A stretch of DNA of 64,000 nucleotides, taken from JADKFD01 sp050250665 (GTDB lineage Bacteria > Pseudomonadota > Gammaproteobacteria > Xanthomonadales > SZUA-5). The translations under genes and the position numbers were made by a program. The stretch is taken from the NCBI GenBank assembly GCA_050250665.1, contig JBFWOF010000033.1, forward strand, positions 7,119-71,118. Reading direction: 5' to 3'. Below, piece after piece: positions 1-7,962 of the stretch (positions within the stretch are counted from its first letter, which is position 1; each line of letters begins with the position of its first letter). Under the pieces are notes generated by a model. It did no database searches. It was not told the DNA's origin and saw only the letters and a list, made by a program, of their open reading frames with translations.

Positions 1-596
1 TGCGACTCCACCGGATTGATGCAGGTGGCATTACCCGGATCTTCGCCAGCCTTGGCCTTGGTCAGGGTGCCCTGCTGGTCCTTGTTGCACCAGGTCGCGA
101 CCGCCTTGCGGTAGGAATCGGAACCAACGCCGGCGCGCGGGAACAGCATGTACTCGATCTGGATGCCGCGATCGTTGTACTCGGCCATGTGCTTGTGCAG
201 CTCGCGGCAATAGCCGCAATCGATGTCGGTGAACACCGCCACCTTGTGCTTCACCTCGCCCTTGGGCTTGAAGATGATGCGCTGGCTCTCCGGCGCCTGC
301 GCCAGCAGGTCCTTGCGCAGTTCCGATCGACGCTGCTCGGTCAGATCGAGTTTCTGCGGGATGTCCAGAATCATGCCCTGGACCAGATATTTGCCATCGC
401 CCGTGACATAGACCACCTGTCCCGGAACGGTCACTTCGTAAAGACCGTCGATCGGCGCCGCACGGATCTCATCGACCCGGATGTCCGGATTCAGCGTTTT
501 CAGCGCCGACCGGATGACGTCGTCGGGCTTGTCCTGTGCCGCCACTTGAGCGCTCGCGAGAATGCCCACGGCCGCCACCCAGAACCAATTACGCAT
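1..596 (-). CDS. dsbC: Thiol:disulfide interchange protein DsbC (3' end beyond window)
   Basis: Periplasmic disulfide isomerase that reshuffles wrong disulfides and is kept reduced by DsbD. I translated 198 residues: a signal peptide (residues 1-20, ending AQVAA), a dimerisation region (about 21-90), then the start of a thioredoxin fold with the active site CGYC at residues 127-130 in FTDIDCGYC, and the downstream Cys pair seen in DsbC (around TWCNKD and NATCIN). The ATG at 594-596 follows a CGAGGAG ribosome site. The C-terminus lies outside the window. A DsbD gene occurs at 12786-15014. Family assignment is firm; DsbG is the main alternative, but CGYC and the dimerisation-domain sequence favour DsbC. 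Confidence 0.93.
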   Translation of the reverse strand, partial: MRNWFWVAAVGILASAQVAAQDKPDDVIRSALKTLNPDIRVDEIRAAPIDGLYEVTVPGQVVYVTGDGKYLVQGMILDIPQKLDLTEQRRSELRKDLLAQAPESQRIIFKPKGEVKHKVAVFTDIDCGYCRELHKHMAEYNDRGIQIEYMLFPRAGVGSDSYRKAVATWCNKDQQGTLTKAKAGEDPGNATCINPVES

Positions 597-807
597 CGCT
601 GTCTCCTCGTTGAATGATCTGACCGGAACTCCGGCCTGAAGCGGAATGACCGCCCTGACCGGGCAAAGTTCCGCCCTGGGGAAAATTATTTACATCGGCC
701 GCGAAAACTGAGCGCGTCCGCGTGAAGTTGTCGTCAACCCCCTGACACTGGGCCCGGCCAATTTGAGGGCACCAGGGCACGCAAGATCAAGAGCTCTCGA
801 CGAACCC

Positions 808-850
808 ATGTCGCAAGTTGTTGATGCGTCATTGCGAGGAGCGCAGCGAC
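808..850. repeat. Interspersed repeat, families G/D half copy
   Basis: The stretch ATGTCGCAAGTTGTTGATG followed by CGTCATTGCGAGGAGCGC recurs at 42768-42800 and, inverted, at 57990-58035. Its first half also occurs at 57820-57840. It is non-coding here. Confidence 0.7.
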
Positions 851-864
851 GGCTTCGTCCATTG

Positions 865-1309
865 GTAGGAGCGCCTTCACGGCGCGACCGGCGACGCGGC
901 GGAACATCACCCCGGTCGCGACGCGAGGTCGCTCCTACAGCAGAGGCGGCTTCTCGTAGGAGCGCCTTCACGGCGCGACCGGCGACGCCGCGGGACATCA
1001 CTCCCGGTCGCGACGCGAGGTCGCTCCTACAGCAGAGGCGGCTTCTCGTAGGAGCGCCTTCACGGCGCGACCGGCGACGCGGCGGGCATTAATCACCCCC
1101 GGTCGCGACGCGAGGTCGCTCCTACAGCAGACGGGGCTTCTCGTAGGAGCGCCTTCACGGCGCGACCGGCGACGCCGCGGGACATCACTCCCGGTCGCGA
1201 CGCGAGGTCGCTCCTACAGCAGAGGCGGCTTCTCGTAGGAGCGCCTTCACGGCGTGACCGGCGACGCCGCGGGACATCACCCCCGGTCGTGACGCGAGGT
1301 CGCTCCTAC
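865..1309. repeat. Five tandem REP-like palindromes (family A)
   Basis: The 800-bp gap between dsbC and the next gene holds five near-identical 74-78 bp units at 865-938, 956-1030, 1048-1125, 1143-1217 and 1235-1309. Each begins GTAGGAGCGCC and ends GGTCGCTCCTAC, so each can fold into a long hairpin. Units are joined by an 17-18 bp linker such as AGCAGAGGCGGCTTCTC, giving a period near 92 bp. Related copies lie at 35816-35850 (half) and 57880-57953. They are interspersed extragenic palindromes, not CRISPR. The remaining bases (597-864) hold only the dsbC upstream region and a half copy of repeats D and G. Confidence 0.9.
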
Positions 1310-1315
1310 ATTCAG

Positions 1316-1372
1316 CTTGTGGTTCATGGCCAGTCGGCAGTGTCGGGCCGATACCGGTGGTTCGCAATGAGG
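1316..1372. repeat. Interspersed repeat, family G
   Basis: TTCATGGCC...GCAGTGTCGGGCCGATAC...GGTTCGCAATGA. The same motif occurs at 42884-42921, 57770-57840, 57965-58020 and, more diverged, 61455-61505, always in spacers or at gene ends. Confidence 0.65.
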
Positions 1373-1401
1373 CTCACTACGCGTGCCCTCGTGCCGACCC
1401 A

Positions 1402-2097
1402 CTACGACCCCGCCAGCGGCACCGGCGCGAGGACCTGGATCAGGACGGCGGCAAAATGACAGACGCTGCCGACGATCACAAAACCGTGCCAGATGGCGTG
1501 GGCATAGGGCACGCGACGGCTCAGGTAAAACACCGTGCCCGCGGTGTAGGCGATGCCACCGGCCAGCAGCCAGGCAAAGGCCGATTGCGGCAGCGCCCGC
1601 ATCACCGGATCGATGGCGATGACCACCAGCCAGCCCATGGCGATGTAGATGCCGGTCGACAGCCACTTGAAACGCCCGGTGAAGTACAGCTTGAAAACGA
1701 TGCCAGCGATGGCCAGCCCCCAGATCAGTCCGAACAGGGTCCAGCCCCAGGAGCCGCGCAGGCTGGTCAGGGTGAACGGGGTATAGGTACCGGCGATCAG
1801 CACGTAGATCATGCAGTGATCAAAGACCTTGAGCTTGGCCTTGGTCGGCAGGTGGCGGACGGCGTGATAGAGCGTAGACGCCAGATACAGCAGCAGCAGT
1901 GAGGCGCTGTAGACCGAAGCGCCGATGACCGCCCAGCGATCGCCATAGATCGAAGCCAGCGTGATCAGTACCGCGCCGGCAGCCAGCGCCACCACGGCGC
2001 CGACGCCATGGGTCAGGGCATTCAGCCACTCCTCCAGATGCAGTCGATCGCCCGCGGTGCTGGGCGCCTCGGCAGACTGCGATGTTTGCTGGCTCAT
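1402..2097 (-). CDS. Hemolysin III / PAQR family membrane protein (YqfA/TrhA-like)
   Basis: Integral membrane protein of 231 residues with about seven hydrophobic segments. Signature motifs of the hemolysin III/PAQR family are visible: LTHGVGAV near residue 35, STLYHAV, FDHCMIYVLIAGTYTPF and, near the C-terminus, HAIWHGFVIVGSVCHF. The conserved Ser, Asp and His residues are thought to bind a metal in this superfamily. The start MSQQTSQS (2095-2097) is chosen because the open frame upstream is basic, low-complexity and not family-like. It stands alone and is divergent from ribH. Biochemical role in bacteria is poorly defined; proposed roles involve membrane lipid homeostasis. Confidence 0.9.
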   Translation of the reverse strand: MSQQTSQSAEAPSTAGDRLHLEEWLNALTHGVGAVVALAAGAVLITLASIYGDRWAVIGASVYSASLLLLYLASTLYHAVRHLPTKAKLKVFDHCMIYVLIAGTYTPFTLTSLRGSWGWTLFGLIWGLAIAGIVFKLYFTGRFKWLSTGIYIAMGWLVVIAIDPVMRALPQSAFAWLLAGGIAYTAGTVFYLSRRVPYAHAIWHGFVIVGSVCHFAAVLIQVLAPVPLAGS

Positions 2098-2299
2098 GGC
2101 GGGCGCCTCATTGGCAAGGCTCGAAGGGTGCGCTGAATCGGCCAAAGAGGTCAATCGGCGCGGCGTCGGAGGCAGCCCCCTGTTCAGCCATCTGGACCTT
2201 TTCAAGCCTGAACAGGTGGGCCCGCAGATGCAGCCATGCTCGCTGTACCCGCTCTCTAACCGATAGACTCTGCGCCCCGTACCTGGATGAATCGATGAC

Positions 2300-2773
2300 A
2301 TGGAACGCATCGAAGGTGATTTTCGCGCCCCGACCGGGCGCATCGCGCTGCTGGCCTCGCGCTTCAATGAACTGGTGGTCTCGAAACTGGTGGAAGGAGC
2401 GCAGGACGCGCTGCTGCGCCATGGCGTGGACGCCGATCAGCTGACGCTGGTGCGCGTGCCTGGCGCCTTCGAATTGCCGCTGACCGCCGACAAGCTGGCC
2501 GCCAGCGGCCGCTACGTCGCGATCATCGCGCTCGGCTGCGTGATTCGCGGCGACACCGCGCATTTCGATTACGTGGCCGGTGGCGCCTCCAATGGATTGA
2601 TGCAGGTCTCCCTGGATCATGGCCTGCCGGTGGGCTTTGGCGTGCTGACGGTGGACAACATGGAGCAGGCGCTGGATCGCGCCGGCGGCAAATCCGGCAA
2701 CAAGGGCGCCGACGCAGCCTTGGCCATCATCGAGCAGCTGAACCTGCTGCAGCAGCTGGAGGCGGAATCATGA
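2300..2773 (+). CDS. ribH: 6,7-dimethyl-8-ribityllumazine synthase
   Basis: Riboflavin pathway enzyme that condenses 5-amino-6-ribitylamino-uracil with dihydroxybutanone phosphate to give lumazine. The 157 residues match the usual length. Motifs seen: SRFNELV near residue 20, VPGAFELP near 53 and CVIRGDTAHFDYVAGG near 78, including the His used in catalysis. The gene heads an operon with nusB, overlapping it by 4 bp (ATGA). No FMN riboswitch is recognisable in the roughly 200-bp upstream region. Confidence 0.97.
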   Translation: MERIEGDFRAPTGRIALLASRFNELVVSKLVEGAQDALLRHGVDADQLTLVRVPGAFELPLTADKLAASGRYVAIIALGCVIRGDTAHFDYVAGGASNGLMQVSLDHGLPVGFGVLTVDNMEQALDRAGGKSGNKGADAALAIIEQLNLLQQLEAES

Positions 2774-3210
2774 AGCCATCCAGACCCTTTCCGGAGCGTG
2801 CCCGCGCCCGTCGCCGGGCCCTGCAGGCGCTGTATCAGTGGCAGATCGGGGGTGGCCCGATGCGCCGCATCATCGATCAGTTCAACGAAGAGCAGGATAT
2901 GGCGATCGCTGACGGCGCCTACTTCTCGGAACTGCTGCTGGGCGTGGAGCAGCATCTGGAAGCGATCGACGCCACGATCCTCCCCTTCGTCGACCGTGGC
3001 ATCGAGGAAATCGACGCCATTGAGCGGGCCACGCTGCGGCTGGCCACCTTCGAGCTGCTGCATCGGCTGGATGTGCCCTACCGGGTGGTGCTGAACGAGG
3101 CCATCGATCTGGCCAAGGATTTCGGCGCCGAGGGCGGCCACACCTATGTCAACGGCGTGCTCGATCGCATTGCCCGCGGCGCGCGTCAGGCAGAGCAACA
3201 GGCGCGCTGA
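2770..3210 (+). CDS. nusB: Transcription antitermination factor NusB
   Basis: RNA-binding protein that, with NusE/S10, binds boxA during rRNA transcription. 146 residues, typical length. Family features: an N-terminal ARRRALQALYQW helix, ERATLRLATFELL in the middle and the C-terminal signature LNEAIDLAKDFGAEGGHTYV followed by NGVLD. Its start codon overlaps the ribH stop, so translation is probably coupled. ribH-nusB-thiL-pgpA is the conserved proteobacterial order. Confidence 0.97.
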   Translation: MKPSRPFPERARARRRALQALYQWQIGGGPMRRIIDQFNEEQDMAIADGAYFSELLLGVEQHLEAIDATILPFVDRGIEEIDAIERATLRLATFELLHRLDVPYRVVLNEAIDLAKDFGAEGGHTYVNGVLDRIARGARQAEQQAR

Positions 3211-3215
3211 TCGCC

Positions 3216-4190
3216 GTGGCCGGCGAATTCGATTTCATCGAGTCGTTGCGCCAGCGCGCGCAGAACCGACCCGGGGTGATCTGCGGCATCGGTGACGACG
3301 CCGCGCTGCTGCAATTCGACGCTGGCGATCACTGCGTGGTCAGCACCGACACGCTGGTCGCGGGCGTACATTTTCCGTTGGACACGGCACCGGCCGACAT
3401 CGGCTACAAGACCGCGGCGGTCAATCTCAGCGATCTGGCCGCAATGGGTGCGCAGGCGCGCTTCTGCACCCTGGCCCTGACCCTGCCGAGCCTGGACGCC
3501 GGCTACGCCGCGGCGCTGATCGATGGCCTGCTGGAACTGCTCGACAGCCATGCCGTGGCGCTGGTGGGCGGCGATACCACCCGGGGCCCGCTGTCACTGA
3601 CTTTGACCGCCATCGGCAGCCTGCCAGCGGGCACGGCGCTGACCCGCGCTGGCGCCCGCGCCGGTGATGGTGTGTATGTCAGCGGCAGTCTTGGTGACGC
3701 CGCTGCCGGTCTGAGGCTGCGCGGCGCCGAACATGCCGGCGCCGAAGGCGAGCACAAGCTGGCGCGCAAGCGATTGTTGCAGCGCCTGGCCCGCCCGAGC
3801 CCGCGACTGGCGCTGGGCACGGCCTTGCGCGGTATCGCTCACAGCTGCATCGATGTTTCCGATGGCCTCGGCGCCGATCTCGGCCATATCTGCCGCGCCA
3901 GTGGCCTGGCGGCGGTGCTCGAAAGCGCGAGCCTGCCGGCCTCGCGGGCGTTGACCACCTGGATCACCGATCCGCAGCAGCAGCTGGCGCTGCAGCTGGC
4001 CGGCGACGACTACGAGCTGTGCTTCACCGTGCCGCCCGAACGCGAATCGGCCCTGGCGCAGATTGCCAGCGCCACGCACACGCCGCTCACCCGGATCGGC
4101 ATCATGGCCCCGGGCGAAGGCGTGCATTATCTGGACGAAGCTGGAGAACTGATGGCCGCTCCCGCCCGCGGTTACGAGCACTTCCGATGA
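3216..4190 (+). CDS. thiL: Thiamine-monophosphate kinase
   Basis: Phosphorylates thiamine monophosphate to the active cofactor thiamine diphosphate. 324 residues. ATP/Mg motifs of the ThiL/PurM superfamily are visible: CGIGDDAALL near residue 26, STDTLVAGVHF, VNLSDLAAMGA, LVGGDTTRG, CIDVSDGLGADLGHI near 212 and LAGDDYELCF near 262. The start is a GTG at 3216, 5 bp after the nusB stop; no better ATG exists nearby. The stop codon overlaps the pgpA start. Confidence 0.96.
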   Translation: MAGEFDFIESLRQRAQNRPGVICGIGDDAALLQFDAGDHCVVSTDTLVAGVHFPLDTAPADIGYKTAAVNLSDLAAMGAQARFCTLALTLPSLDAGYAAALIDGLLELLDSHAVALVGGDTTRGPLSLTLTAIGSLPAGTALTRAGARAGDGVYVSGSLGDAAAGLRLRGAEHAGAEGEHKLARKRLLQRLARPSPRLALGTALRGIAHSCIDVSDGLGADLGHICRASGLAAVLESASLPASRALTTWITDPQQQLALQLAGDDYELCFTVPPERESALAQIASATHTPLTRIGIMAPGEGVHYLDEAGELMAAPARGYEHFR

Positions 4191-4714
4191 GCCGCAACGT
4201 TCGCCGCGAGGCGCGCATTCTGCTGGCCCATCCCTGGGGCTGGATTGCCTGTGGCCTGGGCAGCGGGCTCTCGCCGTTCGCCTCGGGAACCACCGGATCG
4301 GCCGCCGCGGTGGCGATCTATTGGGCCGCAGGCGCCATGAACTGGCCGCTGTGGCTGCACGCGCTGGTGCTGCTCGCCGGATTCGGCATCGGCGTCGCGG
4401 CCAGCAGCTGGGCCTGCGCTTCGCTGGCCACCGACGACGCCGCGCCCATTGTCATCGACGAATGGGTCGGCCAGTGGCTGACCCTCTGTGCCGGCGCGCT
4501 GCTGTGGCCGCCGCAACTGCATCCGGGCTGGATGCTGCTGGCCGGCTTTCTGCTGTTCCGGCTCAGCGACATCGTCAAACCCTGGCCGGCATCCACGCTC
4601 GATCGCGATCTCGGCGGCGGGCTCGGCGCCATGGCGGACGACGCCGTGGCCGGCGTCTATTCGGCGCTGGCCCTGGCGGCATTGGGGTGGACGCTGGGCT
4701 GGGCGGGGATCTGA
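4187..4714 (+). CDS. pgpA: Phosphatidylglycerophosphatase A
   Basis: Inner-membrane phosphatase that dephosphorylates phosphatidylglycerophosphate in phosphatidylglycerol synthesis. 175 residues. PgpA motifs: GSGLSPFASGTTGS near residue 24, PIVIDEWVGQW near 87, FRLSDIVKPWPA and DRDLGGGLGAMADD near 140. The ATG at 4187 overlaps the thiL stop codon, which decides the start although the frame is open further upstream. Last gene of the ribH operon. Confidence 0.95.
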   Translation: MSRNVRREARILLAHPWGWIACGLGSGLSPFASGTTGSAAAVAIYWAAGAMNWPLWLHALVLLAGFGIGVAASSWACASLATDDAAPIVIDEWVGQWLTLCAGALLWPPQLHPGWMLLAGFLLFRLSDIVKPWPASTLDRDLGGGLGAMADDAVAGVYSALALAALGWTLGWAGI

Positions 4715-4811
4715 CGGCCTACCTCGGATCCGGGCTTCCCTCGCTCTGACCTTAAGCGGCATTAATCCGCAGGCAGGCATGAGGTCAGCGCGCTCTTGCT
4801 ATCGTTGCCCG

Positions 4812-5630
4812 ATGATCCTGACCCTACCCCGCAAGCCGCGCCCTTTGCCATGCTGGAGCTGGTGCCTGGCCCTGTGGCTGTGCCTGGCCACCTGGCTGTC
4901 GCCGGCGCTGGCCGAGGACGAGGCCGATGAAGGCCAGCGCTCGGAACAGTACCAGCGCTTTGAAGCCATCGCCGGGCAGCCGCAGGAGTCCGTGCGTTTT
5001 TTCCGCGTCTACTACTGGCAACCGGTGGACGAACACAGCCTGGTGCTGTGGCTGGGGCGCGAGGAGCCCTATCTGGTCAATCTGCGGGAGCGCTGCTACA
5101 ACCTGATGAAGCAGCTGACGCTGCGCATCGCCGATTACCAGCGGCCGGGACGCAACAGCCTGCGCGCCACCTGGTCGCAGATCATCACCGATGATGGTCG
5201 CAGCTGTCGCATCGACAGCATCCGGGCGCTGGATTTCGACCGCATCAAGGAAATCGATCCGCGCTTCATCCCGCGCAGTCCGGCCAGTGCCAAACGCCGA
5301 CCGCTCAGTGACATCGCCATTTCCAGCAATGGCGAACTGCCGCCGGATGACGGCCGCCGCTGGCTGAATCTGGTCTCGATCAAGATGCCGCAGCCGAACT
5401 ATCCGCGCTCGGCCTACCGTCGCGGCCGCAGCGGCATTGCCCATGTCGCCGCCGAAGTGGCGCCGGATGGATCGGTGATCTCGACCGAACTGCTGATCAG
5501 CAGCGGCACCGAAGCCCTGGACAAGGCCGCGGTGCGGGCAGTCAAGCAATGGCGCTTTGAAACCTATCGCAGCGAAGAGCCGGGTGAGCACGTCTGGGTG
5601 CAGGTACCCATCGTCTTCGCCCTGCCTTGA
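4812..5630 (+). CDS. Exported protein with TonB C-terminal domain (DUF6491-like N-terminus)
   Basis: 272 residues. A signal peptide (about 1-40, long basic start and LWLCLATWLSPALAEDE) is followed by a region with YYWQPVDEHSLVLWLGREEP and a Cys pair (residues ~97 and ~132), resembling the DUF6491 type of small exported domain. Residues about 190-272 form a TonB_C-like domain: MPQPNYPRSAYRRGRSG, then the typical LDKAAVRAVKQWRFE. There is no TonB-type N-terminal anchor, so it is more likely a periplasmic TonB-domain protein than the energy transducer. It lies about 100 bp after pgpA and just before a two-component pair; function unknown. Confidence 0.8.
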   Translation: MILTLPRKPRPLPCWSWCLALWLCLATWLSPALAEDEADEGQRSEQYQRFEAIAGQPQESVRFFRVYYWQPVDEHSLVLWLGREEPYLVNLRERCYNLMKQLTLRIADYQRPGRNSLRATWSQIITDDGRSCRIDSIRALDFDRIKEIDPRFIPRSPASAKRRPLSDIAISSNGELPPDDGRRWLNLVSIKMPQPNYPRSAYRRGRSGIAHVAAEVAPDGSVISTELLISSGTEALDKAAVRAVKQWRFETYRSEEPGEHVWVQVPIVFALP

Positions 5631-5660
5631 TCCACCATCGGCCACAGGAGCGAACTACGC

Positions 5661-6347
5661 ATGCGCGTCTTGATCGTTGAAGATGACCGCAACACCCGCG
5701 AGTTCATCGAACGCGCCCTGCGCGAATCGGGCTACACCGTGGATGCCACCGGCAATGGCCGCGACGGTCTGTTCATGGCCACCACCGAGCCCTTCGATCT
5801 GCTGCTGCTCGATCGCATGCTGCCGCAGGTGGACGGACTGACCGTGCTGCGCACACTGCGCGCCAGCAAGATCACCACGCCGGTGCTGATCCTGAGCGCG
5901 CTGGGCGATGTCGATGACCGGGTCGAGGGCCTGCGCGCCGGCGGCGATGATTATCTGATCAAGCCCTTCGCGCTGTCGGAGTTGCTGGCGCGGGTGGAAG
6001 CGCTGTTGCGCCGGCCGCGCAGCGACAGCCCGGTGCAGGACACCGTGCTCAAGGTGCAGGATCTGGAACTCGACCGGCTCAAGCGCACGGTGCGCCGTGG
6101 CGAGCGCCGCATCGATCTGCAGCCCAAGGAATTCCAGTTGCTGGAATACCTGATGCGTCACGCCGATCAGGTGGTGACCCGGACCATGCTGCTGGAGGGC
6201 GTGTGGGACTATCACTTTGACCCCAAGACCAATGTCATCGACGTGCATGTCTCGAATCTGCGCAACAAGATCGATCGCGGCGAAGACCAGACCCTGATCC
6301 ACACCGTACGCGGGGTCGGCTACCGGCTGGGACCGGACCGCGACTGA
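5661..6347 (+). CDS. OmpR-family response regulator
   Basis: 228 residues: receiver domain 1-115 with acidic pair D8/D9, phospho-acceptor D51 (LLLLDRMLP) and Lys in LIKPF; then a winged-helix DNA-binding domain (about 130-225) with LQPKEFQLLEYLMRHADQVV and VRGVGYRLG. It is followed after 2 bp by its probable partner kinase. Closest by style to QseB/CzcR/PhoP-type regulators; the signal is not identifiable from sequence. Confidence 0.95.
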   Translation: MRVLIVEDDRNTREFIERALRESGYTVDATGNGRDGLFMATTEPFDLLLLDRMLPQVDGLTVLRTLRASKITTPVLILSALGDVDDRVEGLRAGGDDYLIKPFALSELLARVEALLRRPRSDSPVQDTVLKVQDLELDRLKRTVRRGERRIDLQPKEFQLLEYLMRHADQVVTRTMLLEGVWDYHFDPKTNVIDVHVSNLRNKIDRGEDQTLIHTVRGVGYRLGPDRD

Positions 6348-6349
6348 CG

Positions 6350-7675
6350 ATGGCCCGAACCGGCCCCGGGCACAGCGCCTTCTTCCGCTTCGCGGTGCTG
6401 CTGCCGCTGCTGATCAGTCTGGTGGCCGGACTCATCTTCGTGCCGATCTACCGCGAGGCGGTCGGCCACATCGCCAGCGAGGTGCGCGCGGCGATCGAAC
6501 GCGAAAGCTGGGATCTGGAGGTCGAGTTCCACGAGAACGGCATCGACGGCCTGATCGACGAGCTGGACAAACGCACCGAGCGCGAACTCGATCCACGCAC
6601 CATCTATCTGCTGGTCGATAACCGCGATCAGGTGCTCGCCGGCAATCTGGACCGCTGGCCGGCGGGCGTGCCACGACAGGATCACAGCTGGGCCCAGTTC
6701 CAGGCCGAGGACGGCGAGCACGCCGAGGGCCAGGTGTTCCAGCTCTTCGGCGGCCGCAGCCTGCTGGTCGGGCGGCGCTCGCCGCTGGCCAGCTTCGATG
6801 AACATCTGGCGCTGCAGCTGGGCGTCGCGGTGGTTGCGGTGTTCCTGCTGTCGGCGCTGGCCGCCGCATGGTTCACCAGCCGCATGCGCAAACGTCTGGC
6901 GGGCCTGGCCATGGACGCCGAGGCCATCCGCGGCGGCGATCTCGGTCGCCGTCTGGTGATCTCGCCGCGCCTGGATGAAATCGACACCCTGGCCGACCGC
7001 TTCAACCGCACTTTTGCCGATCTGGAGCGACTGGTCGACGGCACCCGCCAGGTCAGCAGCCATCTGGCCCACGATCTGCGGCGGCCGCTGCAGGCTGCCC
7101 GCCAGCGGCTGGAGGAGCTGGCCAACAGCCACTCTCTGGACGCCGACGCCGAACAGACCATCCAGGCCAGCATCGCCGAGATCGACACCCTGCTCGCCAC
7201 CTTCGCCGCGCTGCTGCGTCTGGCCCGCCTGCAGGCCGGCGGTTTCGAGCGCAGCGAACACCAGATCGCGCTCGACCAGATCGTCGCCGACGCCGTCGAG
7301 ATGTATCAACCGGTAGCCGCCGACATGGGCCGCGAGATTCGCGTCCAGGCCACGCCGGTCAATCTGCGCGGCGATCGCCACCTGTGGTTCCAGCTGCTGC
7401 AGAACCTGATCGAGAACGCGCTCAACCACGGCGCCGGCACGATAGAGATCGAACTGGATGCCGAACACGGCCTCAGCGTGCGGGATCACGGCCCCGGCGT
7501 CAGCGACGAACTGCTGACGCGCCTGGGCGAACGCTTCTTCCGCGCCGACCCCGCCCGCAGCGCGCCAGGCTTCGGCATCGGCCTGGCCCTGTCACGCGCC
7601 ATCGCCGAGCACCACCAGGCCACACTCAGTTTCGAGAACGCCAATCCGGGATTGCGCGCACGAGTCCAGTGGTGA
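6350..7675 (+). CDS. Sensor histidine kinase, partner of the preceding regulator
   Basis: 441 residues. Transmembrane segment about 12-30, a periplasmic sensor region of roughly 130 residues with no recognised domain, second transmembrane segment near 160-180, HAMP (about 182-235), dimerisation helix with the H-box SHLAHDLRRPLQAARQR near residue 240, and HATPase domain with NLIENALNHG, VRDHGPGVSD and FGIGLALSRAIAEHH. Adjacent, same strand, 2-bp gap, so co-transcribed with the regulator. A multi-copy repeat block follows its stop codon. Confidence 0.95.
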   Translation: MARTGPGHSAFFRFAVLLPLLISLVAGLIFVPIYREAVGHIASEVRAAIERESWDLEVEFHENGIDGLIDELDKRTERELDPRTIYLLVDNRDQVLAGNLDRWPAGVPRQDHSWAQFQAEDGEHAEGQVFQLFGGRSLLVGRRSPLASFDEHLALQLGVAVVAVFLLSALAAAWFTSRMRKRLAGLAMDAEAIRGGDLGRRLVISPRLDEIDTLADRFNRTFADLERLVDGTRQVSSHLAHDLRRPLQAARQRLEELANSHSLDADAEQTIQASIAEIDTLLATFAALLRLARLQAGGFERSEHQIALDQIVADAVEMYQPVAADMGREIRVQATPVNLRGDRHLWFQLLQNLIENALNHGAGTIEIELDAEHGLSVRDHGPGVSDELLTRLGERFFRADPARSAPGFGIGLALSRAIAEHHQATLSFENANPGLRARVQW

Positions 7676-7700
7676 CCGATCGTCTATCGCAGCAGCACCC

Positions 7701-7933
7701 TGTGGGTGCGGCTTCAGCCGCGATTGCTGTCGCTGTCGCTGTGGCTGTGGCTGTAGCTGTGGTTGTGGCTGTGGTTGTGGCTGTTGCTGTGGCTGTTGCT
7801 TCGGCTATGGCTGTTGCTTCGGCTGTTGCTTCGGCTATGGCTGTTGCTGGTGCTCTTGCTGGCGTAGGTCCAGACTTGTCTGGACGCTTCTCCATCCTCG
7901 CCAGCAGCCTTCGCGGCTGAAGCCGCTCCCACA
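7701..7933. repeat. Composite repeat: inverted family B pair enclosing a hexamer microsatellite and a family C palindrome
   Basis: The 287-bp gap is wholly repetitive. Family B (TGTGGGTGCGGCTTCAGCCG) opens it at 7701 and its inverse (GCGGCTGAAGCCGCTCCCAC) closes it at 7913-7933. Between them, 7724-7862 is a degenerate hexamer array (GCTGTG, GCTGTT, GCTTCG), and 7864-7889 is the family C palindrome GGTCCAGACTTGTCTGGACG. Long Ser/His/Asn repeat frames on the complement are artefacts of the array. Confidence 0.85.
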
Positions 7934-7962
7934 GATGCGAAAGGCCGAACTATGCGTCGCGG

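Noticed and set aside
865..1309. CRISPR-like regular array
   Set aside because: Units are long palindromes, the joints are also similar, and there are no unique spacers or cas genes. It is a REP-type array.
2098..2299. FMN riboswitch upstream of ribH
   Set aside because: I could not find the conserved RFN box sequences (for example AGGGGCA...GATNNNCCTG-type pairing).
4019..4186. Longer pgpA product
   Set aside because: The extension is the thiL gene in another frame; the ATG at 4187 overlaps the thiL stop and gives the usual length.
7714..7932. Ser/His/Asn-repeat protein on the complement
   Set aside because: It is the translation of a degenerate hexamer microsatellite with no ribosome site and no family.
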